Positions 7,766 through 15,655 of a stretch of DNA of 64,000 nt are shown here, one piece after another. A program made the translations under genes and the position numbers. Each line of letters starts with the position of its first letter. Position 1 is the first letter of the stretch. Origin of the DNA: Palsa-513 sp050010595 (GTDB taxonomy: Bacteria; Actinomycetota; Thermoleophilia; Solirubrobacterales; Solirubrobacteraceae); the NCBI GenBank assembly GCA_050010595.1, contig JBEKKS010000013.1, positions 44,276 through 108,275 on the forward strand. The letters run 5' to 3'. The notes below the pieces were generated by a model. That model did not search any database and was not told the origin of the DNA. It was given only the letters and a program-made list of their open reading frames with translations.

Positions 7766-8703
7766 TGCGTGGGCCCCGCGGTCAACTGGAGGAAGCTGTC
7801 CTCGAGCGAGGAGGCCTCGCCGATCAGTTCGTGCACGGCGATCCCGGCGGCGAACGCGATCTCACCGACGCGCTCGCTCGTGGCGCCGGCGACGAGGAGG
7901 GTGTCATCGCCGTTTCGAGTGGCGTCGAGGCCTTCGCGTGCCAGTACCGCAGCCAGGTCGTCGGGGTGCGCGGAGCGCACGCGTACCTCGATGCGGGCGG
8001 TTAGCTCGGCTAGTGCGGACTCGATCACGAGTCGCCCGCGGTTGATGATCAGGACCTGGTCGACGGTCTGAGCGACCTCGGCGAGGACGTGGCTCGAGAT
8101 CAGCACCGTCCGTCCCTCGGAGGCGAACGAGCGCAGGAAGTCGCGCAGCCAACGCACGCCTTCGGGGTCGAGCCCGTTTGCCGGCTCATCGAGCACGAGG
8201 AGCTCGGGATCGCCGAGCAGCGCGGCCGCCAGGCCGAGGCGCTGGCGCATCCCGAGCGAGTAGCCCTTCACGCGTCGGCGTGCGGCGCCCGCGAGCTCGA
8301 CCAACGCCAGAACCTCGTCGGCGCGCGAGTCCGGCAGCTCGACCGCGCGGCCGAGCATTCGCAGGTGATCGCGTCCGGAACGACCGGGGTGGAAGTCGGT
8401 CGCCTCCAGGACCGCGCCGATACGCAGTGCGGGCCGCTCGAGCTTGGCGTATGGACGGTCGAAGACGAGCGCGCGCCCGCTGTCAGGGCTTGATAAGCCG
8501 AGCAGCATACGCAGCGTCGTCGTCTTGCCGGCGCCGTTTGGGCCGAGGAACCCCGTGATCGTGCCCGCTGTGAGTGCGAACGACAGATCCTCGACTGCCA
8601 GCACGCTGCCGAAGCGCTTGGTCAGCGACTCGGCGATGACTACCGCTCCCACGGTCTCACCCGATTCCTCGCGGCGATCCGGCGATCGATCGCCAACGGG
8701 CAA
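7762..8703 (-). CDS. ABC transporter ATP-binding protein
   Basis: A 313-residue ATPase of the DrrA/CcmA-like class. Walker A is GPNGAGKT (about residues 54-61), the signature is YSLGMRQRL, Walker B is LLVLDEPANGLDP, and the switch histidine sits in SSHVLAEV. The C-terminal 80 residues form the small extra domain seen in drug and antibiotic exporters. It is transcribed before its permease with a 4-bp overlap. The first 17 residues lack similarity, so the GTG at 8652 (residue 18, before VIAESLTKRF) is a possible alternative start. Drug or peptide export is a family-level guess. Confidence 0.9.
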   Translation of the reverse strand: MPVGDRSPDRREESGETVGAVVIAESLTKRFGSVLAVEDLSFALTAGTITGFLGPNGAGKTTTLRMLLGLSSPDSGRALVFDRPYAKLERPALRIGAVLEATDFHPGRSGRDHLRMLGRAVELPDSRADEVLALVELAGAARRRVKGYSLGMRQRLGLAAALLGDPELLVLDEPANGLDPEGVRWLRDFLRSFASEGRTVLISSHVLAEVAQTVDQVLIINRGRLVIESALAELTARIEVRVRSAHPDDLAAVLAREGLDATRNGDDTLLVAGATSERVGEIAFAAGIAVHELIGEASSLEDSFLQLTAGPTQ

Positions 8704-8865
8704 CGCCAGGCGCTACCTGCTCGAGCGCAAACGGCTGGACCTAGTCTCTTCACAGCGGTGGACCTCCTCGGGTGATCGTTACCTGCTCAACACCGTGTCA
8801 GCGGTGGCAGCGTGCGACCAGCCGACCAGCGGGAGGGACGGAGCTGGGGCGGCCCACCGAAGCGC

Positions 8866-8926
8866 CGGTGGGGCTACCCGTATCTCGCTTCGCGCAAGGC
8901 CGCGCGGGGTAGGGCTCGCCCCACCG
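8866..8926. other. Large stem-loop in ABC/kinase divergent region
   Basis: Arms CGGTGGGGC (8866-8874) and GCCCCACCG (8918-8926) pair perfectly. Inside them TACCC (8875-8879) pairs with GGGTA (8907-8911), leaving a 6-nt bulge on one side and a 27-nt loop. It sits 58 bp before the histidine-kinase start and could be a leader structure or a short palindromic repeat. Confidence 0.45.
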
Positions 8927-8983
8927 CCGAGCCGCTGGCGAGCATGCTGGCCGCGTGTTTCGGCATCGCCTACCGTTGCTGTC

Positions 8984-10222
8984 GTGAACGCAAGCCCTTC
9001 CTGGAAGCCGGCCCGCCGCGCCGCGTCCGAGTTCCTCTACGTGACCGCCGGCGCGCCGCTCGGGTTCAGCTGGTGCCTGGCATTGGCGATCGCCCTTTCG
9101 GTCGGGGTCGCGACGTCGATCGTGATCGTCGGCATTCCGCTGCTTGCGCTCACCTTGATCGTGGTTCACTGGGGCGCGAACACGGAGCGTGAGCGCGCGG
9201 CGATGGTCCTCGGCGCGCCTATCGCGCGGTTGCCCCGCCCGGCGAGCGGCACTTCGTGGCTTCGCCGCTGGCGCGCGAGGCTGAGCGATCGGGCGACGTG
9301 GAAGGAGCTTGGGTACATGCTCTTGCTCGGCCCGGTCGGTATCTTCGCGGGCGGCGTCGTTCTCGCCCTGTGGGCGGCGGCGCTCGCCGCGCTCGCCTCA
9401 CCCGCGGTGGCGACGGCGGCTCCCGCCGGCTCCTGGCTCGCCGGTCTGAGCTCACTTGCACTCGTCGGCCTGGCGCTGGGTGGTCTCGTTCTCGCCGCGA
9501 TAAGTCTCGTCGCGACGCGCGGCCTGGCGCTGGCCTGCGCCTCGCTCGCATCCGGCCTGCTCGCTCCCAACGAGCGCGCGGTGCTTGCGGCGCGCGTTCG
9601 GGCGCTCGAGGAGACGCGCGCGGGTGTGGTCGAGTCGGCGGACGCGCAGCTGCGCCGCCTGGAGCGCGACCTGCACGACGGGGCGCAGCATCGCCTTGCC
9701 TACATCGCGATGGAGCTCGACCGTGCGCGCGCCCGGATGCACACCGATCCGGAGGCCGCGAACGAGCTGTTGGGTCGCGCGCACGAGGAGTCAAAGAAGG
9801 CGATGAGCGAGCTGCGCGACCTCGTGCGCGGCATCCATCCTTCGGTGCTCACCGACCGCGGGCTCGATGCGGCCGTCTCTGGTCTCGCCGAGCGCTGCCC
9901 GGTCCCCGTCGATGTCTCGATCCGTCTCGCGGCGCGTCCGCCGACCGCCGTTGAGACCGCTGCCTACTACGTGGTCGCCGAGTCGCTGACGAACGTCGCC
10001 AAGCACGCCCGGGCCCAGAGCGTTGCGGTCGAGATCCGCGGCGACGACTCGCACGTTCAAATCGAGGTGCGTGACGATGGCGCCGGCGGTGCCGCCCGCG
10101 TCCCTGGGTCGGGGCTCGAAGGACTCGCCCAGCGCGTCGAGGCACTCGACGGGACGGTCTCGATCACGAGCCCGCAAGGTGGTCCAACGACGATCCGCGT
10201 GGAGCTGCCATGCGCGTCGTGA
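8984..10222 (+). CDS. Sensor histidine kinase, NarL/LiaS-type
   Basis: A 412-residue membrane kinase. GTG 8984 is preferred because sequence before it is antisense to the ABC gene or unrelated. The N-terminal 200 residues hold two hydrophobic hairpins (about 20-55 and 110-185) matching the putative sensor domain of actinobacterial kinases. HisKA_3 follows with LERDLHDGAQHR (phospho-acceptor His231), an N box ESLTNVAKHA and a glycine box DDGAGGA. There is no large extracellular domain, so it likely senses within the membrane. It overlaps the response-regulator gene by 13 bp and diverges from the ABC exporter, a layout typical of cell-envelope stress systems. Confidence 0.88.
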   Translation: MNASPSWKPARRAASEFLYVTAGAPLGFSWCLALAIALSVGVATSIVIVGIPLLALTLIVVHWGANTERERAAMVLGAPIARLPRPASGTSWLRRWRARLSDRATWKELGYMLLLGPVGIFAGGVVLALWAAALAALASPAVATAAPAGSWLAGLSSLALVGLALGGLVLAAISLVATRGLALACASLASGLLAPNERAVLAARVRALEETRAGVVESADAQLRRLERDLHDGAQHRLAYIAMELDRARARMHTDPEAANELLGRAHEESKKAMSELRDLVRGIHPSVLTDRGLDAAVSGLAERCPVPVDVSIRLAARPPTAVETAAYYVVAESLTNVAKHARAQSVAVEIRGDDSHVQIEVRDDGAGGAARVPGSGLEGLAQRVEALDGTVSITSPQGGPTTIRVELPCAS

Positions 10223-10854
10223 TCGCCGAGGACCTGGCGCTGCTGCGCGAGGGGATCGCCGCGCTGCTCAAGGACGAGGGCCACGAGGTGCTCGCGACGG
10301 TCTGTGACGCCGAGGCGCTCCTCGAGGCAGCCGCGGACACGCAGCCCGACCTCGCGATCATCGACGTGCGGATGCCCCCGACACAGACGGACGAGGGCAT
10401 TCGCGCGGCGGTGCAGCTGCGCCGTCGCCAGCCGGATGTCGCGATCCTGATCCTCAGCCAGTACGTAGAGGAGCGCTACGCCACCGACCTGCTGAGTGGC
10501 GGCAGCCGCGGCGTCGGCTACCTCCTAAAGGACCGCGTGGCCGACGTCGCCGAGTTCATGTCCGCGGCGCGTCGCGTCGCGGCCGGAGGGACCGCAATCG
10601 ACGCGGAGGTCATCTCCCAGCTTCTCAGCCGCCGGCGGCGAAACGACGTGCTCGGCGAACTCACGCCGCGCGAGCATGAGGTTCTCGGGCTGATGGCCGA
10701 GGGCCACACGAACACCGCGATCGCAGAGCGCCTCGTCGTCACGCCGGGGGCCGTCGAGAAGCACGTCCGCAACGTCTTCATGAAGCTCGGCCTGCCGCCA
10801 ACCGACCAGCAGCACCGCCGCGTTCTGGCGGTCCTGACGTACTTGGGAGTGTGA
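10210..10854 (+). CDS. NarL/FixJ-family response regulator
   Basis: A 214-residue two-domain regulator. The receiver domain (1-120) has the acidic pair in AEDLALL, phospho-acceptor Asp52 in AIIDVRMPP and a lysine in LLKDRV. The LuxR-type HTH follows (about 150-205: LTPREHEVLGLMAEGHTN, then an AIAERLVVT recognition region). It is translated with the kinase before it (13-bp overlap) and its stop overlaps the GTG of the next gene. Likely targets, by position, are its own operon and the divergent ABC exporter. Confidence 0.92.
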   Translation: MRVVIAEDLALLREGIAALLKDEGHEVLATVCDAEALLEAAADTQPDLAIIDVRMPPTQTDEGIRAAVQLRRRQPDVAILILSQYVEERYATDLLSGGSRGVGYLLKDRVADVAEFMSAARRVAAGGTAIDAEVISQLLSRRRRNDVLGELTPREHEVLGLMAEGHTNTAIAERLVVTPGAVEKHVRNVFMKLGLPPTDQQHRRVLAVLTYLGV

Positions 10855-11675
10855 CCCTCGCAATGAGCACAGCCATCGCAGCGCCGACGCCGGCCCCCAC
10901 GAACGCTGGCGTGCGCCTGATCATGAAACTGATCGCAGCCCTGTTCGCCGCGGCGTTCATTGCCTGGGGCGCAATCACGCTGCTCAACCTCATGGCGCGC
11001 CACACCTTCACGGTGCTCAGCACCTACGCCGGCGTGCACTCGCTGACCGTCAACTCGGGCGATGGCGACGTACGACTGAAGAGCGCGCCTGCCGGTACCC
11101 GGCTGAGGATCGTCGAGCGCGTGAGCGAGGACCTCGAGACGCCGCGACGCGACTCTGCGCTCAGCGGCTCGGGCCTGCTCAGCCTGACCGGACACTGCAA
11201 CATCCTGATGTCGATCTACTGCTCGGTCGACTACACGATCGCCGTGCCGTCGGGCGTTAGCGTGCATGTGCGCTCGAGTGCTGGGGACATCACCGCGACC
11301 GGTCTGACGAGCACCGCACCGTTCAGCTTGGAGTCCGGGGAGGGCGACGTGAACGCGTTCGGGATCAGCGCCCCAACGGTTCACCTCGACAGCGGCGCCG
11401 GCGACATCACCGCGCGACTGACAACGCCACCGCGCTATCTCGAGGCGAGCTCGGGCGCCGGAGACATCACGCTCACCGTCCCGAACGTCACCTACGACGT
11501 CAGCGCGAGCTCGGGCGCCGGCACCGTGTCTGACCAGGGCCTGCGAACCGACCCGAGCTCCCCGCGGCGGATCAACGTGAGCGCCGGAGCGGGCGACGTC
11601 ACGATCCGTGCCTCGTCGAGCCTGCCGCCCGGTCGGCCGGCCAAACCCAAGCTCCCGCCGCGGCCGGGCGCTTAG
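10851..11675 (+). CDS. DUF4097-like membrane-anchored beta-helix protein
   Basis: A 274-residue protein starting at GTG 10851, which overlaps the regulator stop (GTGA); ATG 10863 is a second option. One membrane span (about 26-50) is followed by a repetitive beta region. Short repeats read SGDGDV, SAGDIT, SGEGDV, SGAGDIT, SGAGDIT and SAGAGDVT, the ladder seen in DUF4097/putative adhesin proteins. Cys residues in GHCNILMSIYCSV may pair outside the cell. The end is Pro/Lys-rich. Proteins of this type often accompany LiaRS/VraSR-like systems, so it is probably an outside-facing accessory or output protein. Confidence 0.82.
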   Translation: MTLAMSTAIAAPTPAPTNAGVRLIMKLIAALFAAAFIAWGAITLLNLMARHTFTVLSTYAGVHSLTVNSGDGDVRLKSAPAGTRLRIVERVSEDLETPRRDSALSGSGLLSLTGHCNILMSIYCSVDYTIAVPSGVSVHVRSSAGDITATGLTSTAPFSLESGEGDVNAFGISAPTVHLDSGAGDITARLTTPPRYLEASSGAGDITLTVPNVTYDVSASSGAGTVSDQGLRTDPSSPRRINVSAGAGDVTIRASSSLPPGRPAKPKLPPRPGA

Positions 11676-11764
11676 CCGGCGGGCTCGTCGGATTGACGGG
11701 CTCGGTGTCAGTCAAGCCCGCTGCCGCGCCGGCATCGCGGTCGCCGATCCGGTAGTGCCCGCCC

Positions 11765-12973
11765 TCAGATCTCTGCCAGGCGCCGCTCGAACAGCCGCCG
11801 CTCGGCGTCGTCGTCGCTGAGGGCGGCGGCCTGTCTGTACTCCTCGCGGGCCTCGGCCAGCCGACCGAGCCGGCGCAGCAACTCGCCGCGGGCAGAGTGC
11901 ATGTAGCGGTAGTTGGGTAGCTCGAGCTTGTCGAGGAGCTCTAGCCCGGCTGCCGCACCGTCGGCCTCGCCAACTGCGATCGCCCGGTTGAGCGCGACCA
12001 CCGGCGAGCGGTCGAGCGCTACGAGCTGTCCGTAGAGCGCGGCGATCTGGGGCCAGTCGCGGTCTTGCTCGAGGTGCAGCGAGGCGATCGCCGCCTGAAC
12101 GACGTAGCGGCCATGGCCGTGCACGGCCACGGCCCGGTCGAGCTCGTCCCTGCCGCGTGCGATCTGCTCGCGGTCCCACAGCGACCGGTCCTGGTCGGCG
12201 AGCAGCACCAGCTCGCCGTCGCGGACGCGCGCCGAGCGTCGCGAGTCGTTGAGCAGCATCAGCGCGAGAAGGCCGTGGGCCTCGGCCTCGTCGGGCATCA
12301 GCTCGGCAAGTGCGGTGCCGAGCCGGATTGCCTCACCACTGAGGGCGCCGCGCGCGGGCGGAGTCGAGTAACCGGTGTTGAAGATCAGGTAGACGACGGC
12401 CAGCACCGCCGCGAGGCGGTCGGGCAGCTGCGCCGCGTCCGGGACGCGGAACGGGATCCCGGCGGTCTTGATCTTGTTCTTTGCACGGACGAGCCGCTGC
12501 GCCATCGTCGGCTCGGCGATCAGGAATGCACTTGCGATCTCGGTGGTCGTGAGTCCGCCCAGCGTGCGCAGGGTCAATGCGACCTGCGCCTCGAGCGCCA
12601 GTGCCGGATGGCAGCAGGTGAAGATCAGCTCGAGCCGCTCGTCGGGAAACTCGGTCTCCCCGTCGGTTGGTCGCAGATCTCGTTCGTCCACTTGCGTCAG
12701 CTCCTCCACCTCGAGCTCGCGTGTCTTCGCGGCAAGGGTCCGCTCGCGGCGGATGCCGTCGATCGCGCGGCGCCGGGCAGTTGTGATCAGCCAGGCGCTC
12801 GGGTTATCGGGGATGCCGTCGGAGGCCCACCGCTTTGCGGCGACCGCGAACGCCTCCTGAGCGGCCTCCTCGGCGCGGTCGAAGTCGCGCAGCAGGCCGA
12901 TCAGGGTAGCCAGGACGCGGCCCCAATCATCGCGGAAGGCCCGCTCGAGGGCTGCGTCTAGGTTTGCGACCAA
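11765..12973 (-). CDS. ECF sigma factor with long C-terminal extension (ECF42-like)
   Basis: A 402-residue sigma factor. Region 2 is at about 10-80 (DFDRAEEAAQEAFAVAAKRW) and region 4 at about 115-175 (LGGLTTTEIASAFLIAEPTMAQRL). A C-terminal extension of over 200 residues contains DUF6596/TPR-like helices, including YLIFNTGYS, PDEAEAHGLLALMLL and ALNRAIAV. This architecture and the overlapping DGPF-protein gene upstream (16 bp) define the ECF42-type group, in which no classical anti-sigma factor is found. In that group the extension is thought to control activity. It likely drives its own operon. Confidence 0.92.
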   Translation of the reverse strand: MVANLDAALERAFRDDWGRVLATLIGLLRDFDRAEEAAQEAFAVAAKRWASDGIPDNPSAWLITTARRRAIDGIRRERTLAAKTRELEVEELTQVDERDLRPTDGETEFPDERLELIFTCCHPALALEAQVALTLRTLGGLTTTEIASAFLIAEPTMAQRLVRAKNKIKTAGIPFRVPDAAQLPDRLAAVLAVVYLIFNTGYSTPPARGALSGEAIRLGTALAELMPDEAEAHGLLALMLLNDSRRSARVRDGELVLLADQDRSLWDREQIARGRDELDRAVAVHGHGRYVVQAAIASLHLEQDRDWPQIAALYGQLVALDRSPVVALNRAIAVGEADGAAAGLELLDKLELPNYRYMHSARGELLRRLGRLAEAREEYRQAAALSDDDAERRLFERRLAEI

Positions 12974-13311
12974 TCCACCACCGGGCGAATCTCGACGCAG
13001 CCTCCGGCGCGGAGCGACGGCACCGTCTTGGCGATCTCGATCGCGGCGTCGAGGTCGTCCGCCTCGAGCATGCAGAAGCCGTCGAGCGCCTCCTTCGTCT
13101 CGACGTAGGGGCCATCCGTAATCAGCGTCTCGCCGTCAACGATCCGCACGGTGGTCGCGCTCTCAGGCGGCTCCAGGTAGAGCCCCGGCGTGACGCCGGG
13201 CGCCTTGACGAACTCTCCCCAGGCGGCCTGGATGCTTGCTTGCTCCGCCGCCGGACGCGACCGCCACTCGCGGCTGGCGCAATCCTGGTTGATCAGCACC
13301 ATGTACTTCAT
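12958..13311 (-). CDS. DGPF/YCII-related protein, partner of ECF sigma factor
   Basis: A 117-residue ferredoxin-like-fold protein of the YCII/DGPF family. It begins MKYMVLINQD and contains TDGPYVETKEALDGF, the signature stretch, followed by AIEIAKTVPS. GAAAGGA lies a short distance before the ATG. Its last 16 bp overlap the start of the ECF42-like sigma gene, so the two are co-translated. In this group the DGPF genes are the usual targets of the adjacent sigma factor. Their enzymatic role is unsettled. Confidence 0.9.
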   Translation of the reverse strand: MKYMVLINQDCASREWRSRPAAEQASIQAAWGEFVKAPGVTPGLYLEPPESATTVRIVDGETLITDGPYVETKEALDGFCMLEADDLDAAIEIAKTVPSLRAGGCVEIRPVVDWSQT

Positions 13312-13380
13312 GCGTGTCCTTTCATAGTGGATCTTGGTTGATCGGTAATGCGGCCGACCCGCAATCGAGGCCTGGCCGAC

Positions 13381-13827
13381 TCAGCTCACGGCTTGCGTGA
13401 CCAGCGCGCTGATCCGGCGCTCGTCGGCGGCGGTCAGCTTCGTCAACGCGAAGTCGGTCGGCCACATGGCGCCGTCGTCGAGCTTGGCTGCGTCGCTGAA
13501 GCCGAGCGTCGCGTAGCGCGTCTTGAACTTGTGTGCGCTCTTGAAGAAACAGACGACCTTGCCGTCTTTGGCGTAGGCGGGCATCCCGTACCAGGTCCTC
13601 GGCGACAGCGCCGGCGCGGTTGCCTTGACGATTGCATGGATCCGTTCGGCCATCACGCGGTCGCCATCCGGCATCTCGGCGATCTTCGCGAGCACCTCGC
13701 TCTCTCCGTCTGCCTTGCCCGTGCGCGCGCTCTTCAGCTCTCGGCTGCGCTCCTTCATCGCGGCGCGCTCCTCGGCCGTGAATCCGGCGGACGTCCCGCT
13801 CTTCGCGGCGCTGGTCTTGGTGGTCAT
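13381..13827 (-). CDS. DUF1801-type protein
   Basis: A 148-residue protein with a Lys/Glu-rich N-terminal third, which may be flexible or DNA-contacting. It ends in a DUF1801/YdhG-like domain, recognisable from PRTWYGMPAYAKDGKVVCFF and KLDDGAMWPTDFALTKL. Small DUF1801 proteins are frequent near ECF sigma/DGPF pairs in actinobacteria. It is transcribed in the same direction as the sigma operon, 69 bp upstream of the DGPF gene, and may belong to that regulon. Related proteins include an iron-chaperone-like branch, but no function can be claimed here. Confidence 0.8.
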   Translation of the reverse strand: MTTKTSAAKSGTSAGFTAEERAAMKERSRELKSARTGKADGESEVLAKIAEMPDGDRVMAERIHAIVKATAPALSPRTWYGMPAYAKDGKVVCFFKSAHKFKTRYATLGFSDAAKLDDGAMWPTDFALTKLTAADERRISALVTQAVS

Positions 13828-13884
13828 GGTCCCTTCCTTGTGGTCGTGGTAGGACGAGCGACGAGGCGCGAAGTCGAGCGCCAG

Positions 13885-14439
13885 TCAGTTAGCGGGGCTG
13901 GCCTCGCACATGCCAGCAGACCCGATGTTCAGACCGATGTTGTTGATGTTGTAGAGGTGCTCGCTGGCGACGACGAAGACGATGTCGCAGATCTCGCGCT
14001 CCGAGTAGTGGCGGGCGAGCTCCCCAAACGTGTCGGAGTCGACGTGCCGGTCCGCGGTCAGCTGGGTCGCGAACACGAGCGCCGCGCGCTCGGAATCGTT
14101 GAACAGCGGGCTGTTCTCATACTCGCCGACAGCGTCGAGCTTGGCGGCATCCACGCCCGACTTGTTGATTGCCGACCACCTGTTGGCGTCGATGCAGAAT
14201 CCGCACGCGTTCGTGCTCGCCACTCGCTCGCGGATCAGCACCGCCGTCTCAGGCGCCAGCTTCAGCTTCTTCTCGAGCTTGCCGGCCTTCATGTAGAACC
14301 TCGCGAAGGCGGCTGGCATGCGGGCGCAGAAGACGCTCAGCGGTCCCGGCACCTGGCCGAACTGCCGCCGGGTGTAGGCGTAGCCGAGCTTCAGCATGAG
14401 GCCCCGTGGCTTGGCAACTGGGGTGAGATATGTGGACAT
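13885..14439 (-). CDS. Carboxymuconolactone decarboxylase/AhpD-like protein
   Basis: A 184-residue helical protein read from ATG 14439, which has GAGGGGAG upstream; the frame before it is noise. The CMD/AhpD-type active region is ERVASTNACGFCIDANRWSA, with a redox CxxC-like pair (CGFC) and a neighbouring acidic residue. Family members act as peroxidase partners or bind small aromatic acids. A second region (CDIVFVVASEHLYNINNIGL) forms the C-terminal helices. It is preceded on the other strand by an aldo/keto reductase and may join the small sigma-linked gene group. A detoxification role is a reasonable inference. Confidence 0.83.
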   Translation of the reverse strand: MSTYLTPVAKPRGLMLKLGYAYTRRQFGQVPGPLSVFCARMPAAFARFYMKAGKLEKKLKLAPETAVLIRERVASTNACGFCIDANRWSAINKSGVDAAKLDAVGEYENSPLFNDSERAALVFATQLTADRHVDSDTFGELARHYSEREICDIVFVVASEHLYNINNIGLNIGSAGMCEASPAN

Positions 14440-14597
14440 CCGGTTGGCGCTCCCCTCGTTGTGGTTTGCATGGCTAGACGAACGGACACGCCGAAAATCG
14501 ACAGCCGCGGTGCAATGCGCTCGAGCGGGCACGCCTTCGAGCGGCGAGGTCTCGGGGCCGTGCTCGGCCGCCGTTAGCCGTGCGCTAGGTTTGAGCG

Positions 14598-15620
14598 ATG
14601 GAGCTGCGAGATCTGGGGCGGACTGGCGTCAAGGTAAGCGAGCTGTGTCTCGGCGCGATGATGTTCGGCGCGTGGGGGAACACGGACCACGATGACTCGA
14701 TCAGGATCATCCACCGAGCGCTCGACGGCGGGATCAACTTCATCGACACCGCCGATATGTACTCGCAGGGCGAGTCGGAGGAGATCGTCGGCAAGGCTCT
14801 TGCCGGTGCCCGGCGCGCGAACGTGGTGTTGGCGACCAAGTTTCACGCGCCGATGGGCGAGGATCCAAACGAGCGCGGCAACTCGCGGCGCTGGATCGTG
14901 CGCGAGGTCGAGAACTCCTTGCGGCGCCTGCAGACTGACTGGATCGACCTCTACCAGGTGCATCGTCCGGATGCGAACACCGATGTAGGGGAGACCCTCT
15001 CGGCACTGACGGATCTCGTCCGCGCCGGAAAGATCCGCTATTTCGGCTCTTCTACGTTCCCCGCCTCCCAAATTGTCGAAGCCCAGTGGGTGGCACGCGA
15101 CCGTTGCCTCGAGCGCTTCAAGACCGAGCAGCCGCCGTACTCGATGCTCGTGCGCGGGATTGAGGCGGACGTGCTTCCGACCTGTGAGCGGCATGGCATC
15201 GGCGTGATCCCGTGGAGCCCGCTGGCCGGCGGCTGGCTCGCCGGCGGGTACCGCAAGAGTGGCGCGGTGCCGCAATCCAGGCGCAGCGTGCGACTGCCGG
15301 ACCGCTACGACATCTCGAGCGCCGTCAACCAGCGCAAGCTGGAGGCCGCCGACGCGCTCGGCGCGCTTGCGGATGAGGCGGGCTTGTCCTTGATCGAGCT
15401 GGCGATTGCCTGGGTGCTGCGCCATCCTGCCGTCACCTCGGCGATCATCGGCCCGCGCACGCTCGAACATCTGGAATCCCAGCTGCCCGCGGCGGAGCTC
15501 TCACTCGACACCGCGATCCTCGATCGGATCGACGAGATCGTGCCGCCCGGCGTGACGCTCAACCCTGCCGACGGCGGCTTCGACAATCCGAGCCTCGCGC
15601 CGGCCGCTCGCCGCCGCTAG
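14598..15620 (+). CDS. Aldo/keto reductase
   Basis: A 340-residue TIM-barrel NADPH oxidoreductase. The catalytic set is visible: Asp and Tyr in FIDTADMYSQGESEE, Lys in LATKFH and His in DLYQVHRPD. The cofactor end includes AIIGPRT near residue 285. It starts MELRDLGRTGVKVSELCLG, the standard AKR opening. The nearest family type is AKR11/YajO-like enzymes acting on aldehydes or sugars. It stands alone and converges on the PKD-domain gene. Substrate cannot be predicted. Confidence 0.92.
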   Translation: MELRDLGRTGVKVSELCLGAMMFGAWGNTDHDDSIRIIHRALDGGINFIDTADMYSQGESEEIVGKALAGARRANVVLATKFHAPMGEDPNERGNSRRWIVREVENSLRRLQTDWIDLYQVHRPDANTDVGETLSALTDLVRAGKIRYFGSSTFPASQIVEAQWVARDRCLERFKTEQPPYSMLVRGIEADVLPTCERHGIGVIPWSPLAGGWLAGGYRKSGAVPQSRRSVRLPDRYDISSAVNQRKLEAADALGALADEAGLSLIELAIAWVLRHPAVTSAIIGPRTLEHLESQLPAAELSLDTAILDRIDEIVPPGVTLNPADGGFDNPSLAPAARRR

Positions 15621-15655
15621 TCACCGCCGCCCCGCACAGTTCGGCGAGAGTGCCG

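Noticed and set aside
13348..14577. A 409-codon plus-strand frame
   Set aside because: It is antisense to the DUF1801 and CMD/AhpD-like genes, which have recognisable motifs and starts.
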